DNA from: an uncultured Bacteroidales bacterium
Lineage (GTDB): Bacteria > Bacteroidota > Bacteroidia > Bacteroidales > P3
Reading direction: 5' to 3'
Length of the DNA stretch: 5,643 nt
Assembly: GCA_947174375.1 (NCBI GenBank)
Contig: CAMWIS010000104.1
Coordinates: forward strand, 1 to 5,643
Position numbers and translations under genes: made by a program. This document shows, in pieces, positions 1 to 5,643 of this stretch (within the stretch, counting starts at the first letter, position 1; each line of letters starts with the position of its first letter). The notes beneath the pieces were generated by a model. It was given only the letters and a program-made list of their open reading frames with translations, was not told the DNA's origin and searched no databases.

Positions 1-1735
1 TTTTTTGGACGACGGCATCCGCTTCGTCCGCCGTTTTGACGGGCAGACGGCCCACCGCAACGTCCATCGTGCCGTTGTAAGTGAAATAGTCGCCGCCCAC
101 CGGCGAATCCAAGCCTTCGTCCGCTTTCATGAACGCGAAGCCGTCATCGGTGGCCGTCGATTCATCGCTGTAAGCGTTGGGCACCTCAAAGGTCGGGATT
201 TTGTTCGTGTTCGTGCCCAAGCGGTTCTTGACGTCGTAAGAGGCGTCGCCCAACAGCAACAGGTAGCGGGGACGGTCGTCCGCGCCCGCGGCACGGTCGT
301 AAAACATCTTCACGAACAGCCGGATGGCCGAGGGGTCGGGCATCCCCGTGCCGAATTCGTTATAGACCTGCGTCGTGGTGGCCACCGTGGTGCGGTAGCC
401 GTCCCGTTCGCGGTGCAGTCGCGCTATTTCCTGCGCCTGGGACAGAAATTCGGGCGCGGTCACCACCACATAGTCCGTTTGCGGCAGGCCGTGCAGGTTC
501 TGTATGGCCGTGATGCCCTCGAACACGGGGCTACGGTAGGCGGAGCCGTCGAATGCTAGGAACGTCTGCAACGTGTCTTCACCGCCCGCCCGCAAGCGGA
601 TGGCCGAACCGGAAGCCTGCGGTTGCAGGCGTTTAACGGCGTAGGGGTCGGTCACGTCCCACACCTGCGTGGTGGACGGGGCGTTGTCGATGCGGAAGTT
701 GGCCGCCTTGCGGTCGGTGACCGGGTGGCGGAACAGCAGTTCGCCGCGGTAAAGCCGCAGTTGCCGTTGGTAAAGGATTTCGATATAGTCCAGATAGGTG
801 CGCGTTGCGCCGCCCGACTTGTAGTAAGTGAGTTTGACCGGCAAATCGGCGGCGGTTTGGCGGAAAGCGGCGGTATAAAGGCCGGAAATGCGGGCCGTGT
901 TGCTGAAAATCGGCGGCAGGTTGATTTCGCCCGCCGTTGCGCCCGCCTGTATCTCCAAGCGTCCGTTGCCGCTGGCGGTCAGACCGCTGGCGGCTACGCA
1001 CATCTGCACGTTGTCGGTGCCGGTCTGCGACAGCGTGTAAAGCGGTTCGGTGCTGATATCGGGCAAGGAGAGCGGCACGGTCAGCGTCTCGCCCGAAGTG
1101 TTGAACGATTCGCCATACCAGGCCTGTCCGCCCGAAACGATGTTGTAGAGGTCTTTTTCGTAACAGAAGTAGTCCGGAAAACTCGTCAGGTCTTGTTCGG
1201 CGGCCAATTCCAGACGGGGCGCGTCGCCGATGCGGGCGGCTTCGGTGGGATGGTTGACGCCCACAAAATAATAGGTGCGGTCGCTGTAAGTGTTCTGACG
1301 GTGTGTAAAAACCGGCTGTTCGGAGGCGTCGTAATGCCACGTCACGGGGCTTTGTCCGTAAAACAGGAAGTAGTCGCCGGCGCCGAATTGGCCGTCCCCG
1401 CCGTCGTACATCGCAACCGGCAGGTCTGCCAAATCGTCGGGGATGTCCGCCACGTTGCGCGTCGGCAACATACCGGCGCGGTTGCCGTAAAGCGCGATGC
1501 GGCCGCTCGGCACGGCCTCTTTCAGCAGGCCTTCGCGTTTAAGGTCTTCGTAAGTGATGCGGTAGATGCCGCCCGTCTCCACGCCGACGCGCAACGTGGG
1601 GCCGTAAGACAGCACGGAAGCCGTGGCCGGAGCCTTGGCGGGCGTGGCGGCTGCGGCGGCGCAAAGCCCGGCGGTCAAAGCCAGGCAGAGGCCTAGGCAC
1701 GCGATGCGTTGGGATAAAGACAAGCGTTTCGGCAT
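1..1735 (-). CDS. porU: PorU, type IX secretion C-terminal signal peptidase (N-terminal part, cut by left edge)
   Basis: The minus-strand frame is open from the ATG at 1735 to the left edge (578 codons, no stop inside the window). It starts with a signal peptide (basic MPKR, then a hydrophobic Leu/Ala stretch to about residue 30). A beta-rich N-terminal region follows, with the PorU-like pattern of GPTLRVGVETGGIYRITYEDL near residue 45. A C25 (gingipain-like) peptidase domain begins near residue 415: DYVVVTAPEF at 421, YLLLLGDASYD around 492-502, and VAVGRLPVKTADEA at 559-572. In known PorU proteins the domain removes the C-terminal signal of type IX cargo and supports anchoring to the cell surface in a complex with PorV. 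The catalytic His and Cys lie downstream of this point in the family, so they are outside the window and activity cannot be judged. Family and start codon are well supported; PorU rather than a secreted C25 protease is chosen from the N-terminal region, the lack of a propeptide-like layout and the gldB neighbour. Confidence 0.88.
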   Translation of the reverse strand, partial: MPKRLSLSQRIACLGLCLALTAGLCAAAAATPAKAPATASVLSYGPTLRVGVETGGIYRITYEDLKREGLLKEAVPSGRIALYGNRAGMLPTRNVADIPDDLADLPVAMYDGGDGQFGAGDYFLFYGQSPVTWHYDASEQPVFTHRQNTYSDRTYYFVGVNHPTEAARIGDAPRLELAAEQDLTSFPDYFCYEKDLYNIVSGGQAWYGESFNTSGETLTVPLSLPDISTEPLYTLSQTGTDNVQMCVAASGLTASGNGRLEIQAGATAGEINLPPIFSNTARISGLYTAAFRQTAADLPVKLTYYKSGGATRTYLDYIEILYQRQLRLYRGELLFRHPVTDRKAANFRIDNAPSTTQVWDVTDPYAVKRLQPQASGSAIRLRAGGEDTLQTFLAFDGSAYRSPVFEGITAIQNLHGLPQTDYVVVTAPEFLSQAQEIARLHRERDGYRTTVATTTQVYNEFGTGMPDPSAIRLFVKMFYDRAAGADDRPRYLLLLGDASYDVKNRLGTNTNKIPTFEVPNAYSDESTATDDGFAFMKADEGLDSPVGGDYFTYNGTMDVAVGRLPVKTADEADAVVQK

Positions 1736-1743
1736 ATCAACAA

Positions 1744-1751
1744 CAAATATA
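1744..1751 (-). promoter_or_regulatory. Putative porU promoter -7 element
   Basis: Read on the minus strand, these bases are TATATTTG, a full match to the Bacteroidota -7 consensus TAnnTTTG. No TTTG sits at the usual 19-21 base distance upstream; the nearest (in GGGTTTTGCC) is about 25 bases away. If used, transcription would begin only a few bases before the ATG at 1735, giving an almost leaderless mRNA. porU may alternatively be read through from nadE, which ends only 57 bases upstream. The site is A/T-rich in an otherwise GC-rich region, which supports a regulatory role. Confidence 0.4.
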
Positions 1752-1768
1752 CGAATATTTGCGAATAT
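1744..1768. repeat. Small inverted repeat plus 10-base-spaced direct repeat in the nadE-porU gap
   Basis: CAAATAT (1744-1750) and ATATTTG (1755-1761) form a perfect 7-base inverted repeat with a 4-base spacer. The heptamer CGAATAT occurs at 1752-1758 and again at 1762-1768, exactly one helical turn apart. The inverted repeat overlaps the candidate porU -7 element, so it could be an operator. It is too A/T-rich and lacks the T-run of a convincing terminator. It may also be a chance product of A/T-rich spacer sequence. Confidence 0.35.
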
Positions 1769-1792
1769 CCTTACGGCAAAACCCGTGCCGAC

Positions 1793-3289
1793 TTAGAAAG
1801 GCCGGTATTCGGAGAGTACGGTATCGGTGAGCCGCAATACGGGCGGGGTCTGCAAGCGTTTGTACGCGCTGTTGCGCAGCAGCCGAAGCACCTTGGTTAC
1901 GTCGGCTTCCGGCAGGCCTTGGGCCGTGAGTTCGGCGGCGGTCAGGTGGCGTTCCAAATGGCCGCGCAGGATGCGTTCGATTAAATCGTAGTCGGGCAGC
2001 GAGTCGCTGTCTTTCTGATTGGGCCGCAATTCTGCCGAGGGGGCTTTTTCGATGCAGTTGAGCGGCACGATTTCGCGCTCCCGGTTAAAGTGACGCGCCA
2101 AGGCATAGACCTGACTCTTGTAAAGGTCGCCGATGACCGACAGGCCGCCGCAGAGGTCGCCGTAAAGCGTGCCGTAGCCGCAGGCCGATTCGCTTTTGTT
2201 CGACGTGTTGAGCACGATGCCGCCCTTTTTGTTGGAGGCCGCCATGAGCAGATTGCCGCGTATGCGGGCTTGCAGGTTTTCTTCGGCCAAGCCGAAAGGC
2301 GTGTCTTTGAATACGGGGGCTAACTGTTTCAAAAACGTCGTGTAAAGCGGTTCGATGGCGATGATTTCGTAGGCCACGCCGGTGTTCTTCGCCAACTGGA
2401 CGGCGTCGTTCACCGAATGGTCGGTGGAGAATTGCGACGGCATCATGAGGCCGAACACGTTGTTGGCGCCGAAGGCTTCCACGGCCAAGGGCAACACCAC
2501 CGTAGAGTCGATGCCGCCCGAAAGGCCCACGATGGCCGAACGGATGCCGCTGCGGCGGCCATAGTCGCGTATGCCGCACACCAAGGCTTCGTGGATGAGG
2601 GCGGTTTGGTCGTTATAGTCGGGCGTAAAGCCGGCTTGCGGGGCCGTCAGGTCGGGCAGGCAGGCGGTAAACAGCGGGCAGGTGGCGCGTTGCTTGCCGT
2701 AAGCGTCAAAGCGCGTTGAACCGCCGCTCAGGATGTGATAGTCCAAACAGCCGGCCTGATTGATATATATGGTTGTTTCCGCGGCGGCGGCCGCCCGTTG
2801 CAGGCGGCAGTCGCGCTCGGCTTCCTTATCCGCCACTAAGGCGTGGCAGTCGGCCAAAAGGAGTAAATCGGGCTTTATTGTTTCGGCCTCCGCATAGGCA
2901 TGCGCCTCGTTGGCGGCGCAGACCAGGGCCTTGCGTCCGTCACCGTATTGGAACGTGAGGCGGCCGGCGGCGCGTTCCGCCTTGCCGTTGCGTGCGGCGA
3001 TAAACAGGGGCGTATAGCCGCCGTCTTGCATCACCAGCGGCACTTCAAACACCAAAACGGTCTGTTTGGTGGCGGCAATCAGGGCTTCGGCCGCCTCGCA
3101 GTAGGCTTTCACAAAGGCGGGCGATTGCAGCCGCCGGCCGGGCTTAAAGCCGCAGACCGCTTGGAGCGGCGCCGCCACGATCTCGGCGCCGGCCGCCGCC
3201 GCTTGCCCGTAGGCTTCGGCAATGGCGTTCCGGTTGGCGTTGATATCTTCGGCCGAAAAGGCCGCCTGTAGCAAGACGATGTTTTTCAT
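1793..3289 (-). CDS. nadE: NAD synthetase with degenerate N-terminal glutaminase (nitrilase-fold) domain
   Basis: This 498-residue cytoplasmic enzyme catalyses the last step of NAD synthesis, ATP-dependent amidation of nicotinate adenine dinucleotide. The C-terminal synthetase domain (about 225-498) has all the expected motifs: PP-loop SGGIDS at 257-262, EENLQARIRGN at 336-346, NTSNKSE at 361-367, GYGTLYGD at 371-378 and PSAELRPNQKDSD at 417-429. The N-terminal domain (about 1-215) follows the nitrilase-type glutaminase fold, including INQAG and the GGS turn near 176-191. Its active site is eroded, however: the usual FPEL Glu is Leu42 (APLQAVCGF), the loop with the catalytic Lys (K..LPNYG..DE region) is missing around residues 103-112, and the usual CED after the nucleophile reads CAA at Cys124. 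At 498 residues it is shorter than typical two-domain enzymes (about 540-580). The start ATG gives the normal MKNIVLLQA beta-strand. It sits 24 bases after the upstream barrel gene, probably in one transcript. Ammonia-dependent activity is inferred. Confidence 0.93.
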   Translation of the reverse strand: MKNIVLLQAAFSAEDINANRNAIAEAYGQAAAAGAEIVAAPLQAVCGFKPGRRLQSPAFVKAYCEAAEALIAATKQTVLVFEVPLVMQDGGYTPLFIAARNGKAERAAGRLTFQYGDGRKALVCAANEAHAYAEAETIKPDLLLLADCHALVADKEAERDCRLQRAAAAAETTIYINQAGCLDYHILSGGSTRFDAYGKQRATCPLFTACLPDLTAPQAGFTPDYNDQTALIHEALVCGIRDYGRRSGIRSAIVGLSGGIDSTVVLPLAVEAFGANNVFGLMMPSQFSTDHSVNDAVQLAKNTGVAYEIIAIEPLYTTFLKQLAPVFKDTPFGLAEENLQARIRGNLLMAASNKKGGIVLNTSNKSESACGYGTLYGDLCGGLSVIGDLYKSQVYALARHFNREREIVPLNCIEKAPSAELRPNQKDSDSLPDYDLIERILRGHLERHLTAAELTAQGLPEADVTKVLRLLRNSAYKRLQTPPVLRLTDTVLSEYRPF

Positions 3290-3313
3290 ATCGCGGGTCG
3301 TTGTGGGGTCACA

Positions 3314-4405
3314 CTAAAACGTCAGTCCTAAGAAAATCTCAAATTGTTGCGGTTTGGCCGTCGCCTGCACGCCCTTGGGCTGCTCGTGGTTCTTGGTCAG
3401 CGCGTCGAGGAAACCGTAGCGGTAGCCCAGGCCGAAACGCAGGGACATGATGCTCAGTAGCTTGTAGGAGCCGCCGAGCCTTGCGCCGACCGACACCTGC
3501 CAAAGGTTGATTTTATTGCCGAGTTTGCCGGTCTGTACCAATTTGCCTTCGAGTGTCTGGTTGCCGAAGGGGTTTTGGTATTTGAAATCTTCGTAGGTAT
3601 CGCGGTAGCGTGCAAAGACGCGCACGCCGAAGTTACCGCTCACCGACCCGAAGACGCGCCAATGCTTGTGCAACAGGTTGGTTTGCACGCGGAACACAAT
3701 CGGCAGTTCGAGATACGAAGCCGTGTAGGCGCGCAGTACCTCGTCGTAGGCCGAAAAGCCCAAGTCCTTGTATTGTTCCACATAGTCCGACGGGTATTGC
3801 AGGCGGCCGCCCGTGGTGTTGAACGAAAGCCCCGTGCCGAGGAACATATAATAACCCAAGTCGAAATCGACCGATACCGTGGGGTTGACGATGGCGCGCG
3901 CCCCTTTGCCGTTGTAAGGGCGGTTGACGCTTCCGTACCAATTGAACACCTGCGCGGCGTCAATGGATATATATACGAGTTTGCCTTGACGGGCCAGCGA
4001 ATGTTTGGCTTTCGTTTCCTTGCCCTTGGCTTCTTTGGCGGCGTCCGCCGTGGTGGAAGCCACCTCATAGACGGGCGGCCTGTTCTGCGCCGCGGCGGTT
4101 TGGGTCGGTTGCGGCGTGGCGGGCTTGGCTGCCGCGGGTTGCGCCGTTGTGGCCGGTTTGGCGGCGGCTTGGCTCGGCTGCGATGCCGAGGGTTTGGCCG
4201 GCGCGGTCTGCGCCGGGGCGGGGGCGGGTTGCGCTGTGGCCGTCGGCCGGGCGTTGTCGCCCTGGTCGGCCTTGCCGCCGCTCAGCACATAAGCCGGGCT
4301 GTCTATAAAAACGGGTTTTCCGGATTGGGCCGCCACGGAAGTCGGGAATAGGGCCATGCCGTTCAATAGCAAGACGGCCATCGGAATCCATGCTGTTTTT
4401 TTCAT
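3314..4405 (-). CDS. Outer-membrane beta-barrel protein with Pro/Ala-rich periplasmic linker
   Basis: The product has 363 residues. A signal peptide (MKK, hydrophobic core, cleavage likely after VAA at 24-26, leaving Gln27) precedes a low-complexity linker rich in Pro, Ala, Gln and Thr (about 54-108). A short Lys-rich segment (122-142) comes next, and then a beta-barrel of about 220 residues. The barrel shows alternating aromatic/hydrophobic strands, for example VDFDLGYYMFLGTGLSF (179-195), ASYLELPIVFRVQT (229-242) and MSLRFGLGYRYGF (320-332), and it ends in FEIFLGLTF with a C-terminal Phe as expected for BAM-assembled proteins. The YLELPI motif is typical of the Bacteroidota PorT-like/OMP_b-brl family. 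The specific function is not recognised. The ATG at 4405 is preceded by an A-run rather than a Shine-Dalgarno sequence, as is common in this phylum. It leads the leftward unit with nadE and porU. Confidence 0.85.
   Translation of the reverse strand: MKKTAWIPMAVLLLNGMALFPTSVAAQSGKPVFIDSPAYVLSGGKADQGDNARPTATAQPAPAPAQTAPAKPSASQPSQAAAKPATTAQPAAAKPATPQPTQTAAAQNRPPVYEVASTTADAAKEAKGKETKAKHSLARQGKLVYISIDAAQVFNWYGSVNRPYNGKGARAIVNPTVSVDFDLGYYMFLGTGLSFNTTGGRLQYPSDYVEQYKDLGFSAYDEVLRAYTASYLELPIVFRVQTNLLHKHWRVFGSVSGNFGVRVFARYRDTYEDFKYQNPFGNQTLEGKLVQTGKLGNKINLWQVSVGARLGGSYKLLSIMSLRFGLGYRYGFLDALTKNHEQPKGVQATAKPQQFEIFLGLTF
4082..4246 (-). repeat. Pro/Ala-rich linker-coding tract with repeated AAAKPAT
   Basis: This tract encodes residues 54-108 of the barrel protein, almost entirely Ala, Pro, Gln, Thr, Lys and Ser. 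The heptapeptide AAAKPAT occurs twice (residues 80-86 and 91-97; bases 4148-4168 and 4115-4135), with looser AQPAPAP/KPSASQPSQ units before them. It is likely an extended, unstructured periplasmic spacer that may vary in length between strains. Confidence 0.75.
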
Positions 4406-4411
4406 TTTTTT

Positions 4412-4431
4412 ACTAATTTTGTAAAATTAGT
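4412..4431. promoter_or_regulatory. 20-base palindrome between the two divergent barrel genes (operator or divergent promoter)
   Basis: ACTAATTTTGTAAAATTAGT has perfect 9-base arms (4412-4420 and 4423-4431) around a 2-base centre. It occupies half of a 43-base gap between divergent genes. The plus strand within it reads TAATTTTG (4414-4421), a match to the Bacteroidota -7 element TAnnTTTG, about 28 bases before the ATG at 4449. The minus strand reads TAATTTTA (4429-4422), one base from consensus, with a TTTG -33 candidate 22 bases upstream (4455-4452 on the minus strand). The two -7 elements thus overlap within one symmetric site, which could couple or alternate transcription of the two units. 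Confidence 0.5.
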
Positions 4432-4448
4432 GCAACGTGTCAGTTAAT

Positions 4449-5150
4449 ATGCAAATTTACGCCAAAAAAGCGGAAAAAAGCAAAAGCGGCGCTTATCGGC
4501 TCGCCGTTTGTCTTACGGGGCTGTTTTTCTGCGTGTTCTGTGCGATCCCGACCCGGGCGCAATCCACGATGGTGACCACCGAACATGATGACATCCATTT
4601 CGGCATACAGGCGGGCGGCGGCGTGCATACGGCTTATCCGGCCAAGCATACCCCCTGGACGTTCGTTTCCGCCAAAACCAAAATGGGCTTCAGCGGCAGT
4701 GCGTTTTTTGAATGGGATTTCGAAAAGTCCAAACGCTGGTATCTGCATTTGGAAATGGGCGTGGGGTCGGCCACGTTGCAGGCCGATGGTTATTCGTCCA
4801 CCGGCTATTTTGAAATCAAGGCGCCCTATTTGGATTTGGTGCCGGCCTTGGGCGTAGGCTACCGCTTTTGGCCGCGCGCCTCCGACATGAACCTGACGCT
4901 GGCGGCCAGCGTGGTGGGCAATTTTCCGTCCGACCGTGGCGGCGAGCCTTATATTAGCGTTAATTGGCAGAACGTGCCCGACCAGCCTTATCTCAATTCG
5001 ATGGGGCTGCGGCTGGAATGCGGCCTGCACTATGCGTTCGCCTGCCTGGCCTTGCGTTACGAACACGAACTGTTGCCCATTATGCGCGTCAGCGGCCAGT
5101 CGTTCACGATGGGGCATTTTGAATTCCTGCTGCGGTTCACGATATTTTAA
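4449..5150 (+). CDS. Outer-membrane beta-barrel protein, function unknown
   Basis: From the ATG at 4449 the product is 233 residues. It has a long basic N-region (KKAEKSKSGAYR), a hydrophobic core rich in Leu, Phe and Cys (18-33), and a likely signal peptidase I cut after TRA (35-37), leaving Gln38. The mature part is a small barrel with FGIQAGGGVHTAY near 51, SGSAFFEWDF near 82, PYLDLVPALGVGYRFW near 126 and a final strand HFEFLLRFTIF ending in Phe. It resembles Bacteroidota small outer-membrane barrels (OMP_b-brl/porin-like) but no specific family member is recognised. A GTG at 4437 in frame would add four residues; the ATG is preferred because it leaves a longer leader after the candidate -7 element and gives a normal signal peptide. 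The gldB-like gene begins five bases after its stop, so the two are almost certainly cotranscribed. No sequence similarity to the divergent barrel is obvious by eye. Confidence 0.82.
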   Translation: MQIYAKKAEKSKSGAYRLAVCLTGLFFCVFCAIPTRAQSTMVTTEHDDIHFGIQAGGGVHTAYPAKHTPWTFVSAKTKMGFSGSAFFEWDFEKSKRWYLHLEMGVGSATLQADGYSSTGYFEIKAPYLDLVPALGVGYRFWPRASDMNLTLAASVVGNFPSDRGGEPYISVNWQNVPDQPYLNSMGLRLECGLHYAFACLALRYEHELLPIMRVSGQSFTMGHFEFLLRFTIF

Positions 5151-5155
5151 AGCGT

Positions 5156-5643
5156 ATGAAACATTGGATGGATAAAACGCGGATATGGGGCGTCGCCTTG
5201 GGGTTGGCGCTAACGGCAATGGCTTGCGGCCGCCGCGCGGTAGAGCCGCTCCCGGTTTCCCTGCACCGCTACGAACAGGCGTTGATGGCCCTGCCGCCCG
5301 ACAGCATCGCGGCGGCCCTGCCGTCCTTGGCCGCCGAATACGCGCCCTACCTGTCGGGCGCCGATTTGACCGACGCGCAGAACGTGTTGCAGTTGCAGAC
5401 GTTTGTGTTAGACCCGTGGGTCAAGGAAACCTACGGTGCCGTGGAAGCCTGTTACGGTGACGGCGGCGGGCTGGCCGACGGTTTGGGGCGGCTGTTCGCG
5501 CAGGCGCAGGCTTTGTTTCCCGACTTTCAGACGCCGCAAGTATATACATATATATCCGGTTTGGACTATCCCAACCGCGTGGTCTATGCCGACAGCGTGC
5601 TGTCGCTGGCCTTAGACCTGTATCTGCCCGAGCGTGCGGCGGC
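5156..5643 (+). CDS. gldB: GldB-like gliding/type IX-associated lipoprotein (N-terminal half, cut by right edge)
   Basis: The frame is open from the ATG at 5156 to the right edge (162 codons). The N-terminus is a lipoprotein signal: a basic start (MKHWMDKTR), a hydrophobic run, and a Cys at residue 24 in LTAMACGRR. The residues before the Cys (A-M-A) are a loose lipobox, and the residues after it (GRR) lack the acidic surface-export signal of Bacteroidota, which points to a periplasm-facing lipoprotein. The body contains the characteristic GldB segment FPDFQTPQVYTYISGLDYPNRVVYADSV, in the region 121-148, followed by LSLALDLYL. The preceding part (FVLDPWVKETYG near 83-94) also fits the family. 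GldB is required for gliding in Flavobacterium and is linked genetically to the gliding/type IX machinery; its biochemical role is not settled. Homologues also occur in non-gliding Bacteroidales. A second ATG lies at 5168, but the first gives the better n-region. Full-length members are about 320-340 residues, so about half is missing. Confidence 0.8.
   Translation, partial: MKHWMDKTRIWGVALGLALTAMACGRRAVEPLPVSLHRYEQALMALPPDSIAAALPSLAAEYAPYLSGADLTDAQNVLQLQTFVLDPWVKETYGAVEACYGDGGGLADGLGRLFAQAQALFPDFQTPQVYTYISGLDYPNRVVYADSVLSLALDLYLPERAA

Noticed and set aside
5..559. 184-codon plus-strand open frame opposite the PorU peptidase domain
   Set aside because: It is a shadow of the C25 domain coding strand, with no family features.
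623..1696. 357-codon plus-strand open frame opposite porU
   Set aside because: It lies antisense to a well-supported porU frame, shows no recognisable domain, and has the Arg/Val/Gly-rich composition typical of the reverse strand of GC-rich genes.
1736..1792. Rho-independent terminator between nadE and porU
   Set aside because: The inverted repeat is short and A/T-rich, without a GC stem followed by a T-run.
2085..2579. Open frames on both strands inside nadE
   Set aside because: The nadE frame carries every synthetase motif through this stretch; the others are Arg/His-rich shadows.
3575..4351. 258-codon plus-strand open frame opposite the first barrel gene
   Set aside because: Its Gly/Arg-rich tail is simply the antisense of the Pro/Ala linker; there is no signal peptide or motif.
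4437..4448. GTG start for the second barrel protein
   Set aside because: It is possible but adds only four residues before the ATG at 4449 and leaves about a 10-base leader after the candidate promoter; the ATG is the simpler choice.
4440..5219. 259-codon minus-strand open frame opposite the second barrel and the gldB start
   Set aside because: It is antisense to a frame with a clear signal peptide and a C-terminal barrel strand, and would span the gap between two real genes.
5185..5460. 91-codon plus-strand open frame overlapping gldB
   Set aside because: It is out of frame with the lipoprotein gene, which has a lipobox and the GldB core motif.

Overview
The window looks like chromosomal DNA from a GC-rich member of the Bacteroidota, probably Bacteroidales. 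The evidence is the gene families (PorU of the type IX secretion system, a GldB-type lipoprotein, two Bacteroidota-style outer-membrane beta-barrels ending in Phe), A/T-rich gaps carrying the Bacteroidota -7 element TAnnTTTG, and no clear Shine-Dalgarno sequences. The genus cannot be fixed from this sequence. Coding density is very high: five genes, two of them cut by the window edges, and no gap longer than about 60 bases. No RNA gene, CRISPR array, insertion sequence or phage gene was seen.

Layout: two diverging transcription units meet at a 43-base gap (4406-4448) that holds a 20-base palindrome. Leftward (minus strand) run an outer-membrane barrel with a long Pro/Ala-rich linker (4405 to 3314), then after 24 bases a two-domain NAD synthetase NadE (3289 to 1793), then after 57 bases the N-terminal 578 residues of PorU (1735 to the left edge). 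Rightward (plus strand) run a second, unrelated-looking outer-membrane barrel (4449-5150) and, five bases later, the N-terminal half of a GldB-like lipoprotein (5156 to the right edge).

How the genes fit together: PorU is the cell-surface protease/transpeptidase-like enzyme that removes C-terminal signals from type IX cargo and helps attach the cargo to the surface. GldB is a lipoprotein of the gliding/type IX-linked set. The two barrels between them are therefore reasonable candidates for envelope proteins tied to the same system, but this is inference from position. NadE makes NAD in the cytoplasm and has no obvious functional link. It may be a conserved housekeeping neighbour of these envelope genes.

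The most notable feature is in NadE. Its synthetase half looks intact, but its N-terminal glutaminase (nitrilase-fold) half has lost the catalytic Glu and the loop that carries the catalytic Lys, while keeping the Cys. This suggests an enzyme that uses free ammonia, or takes it from elsewhere, while retaining a dead amidase domain.
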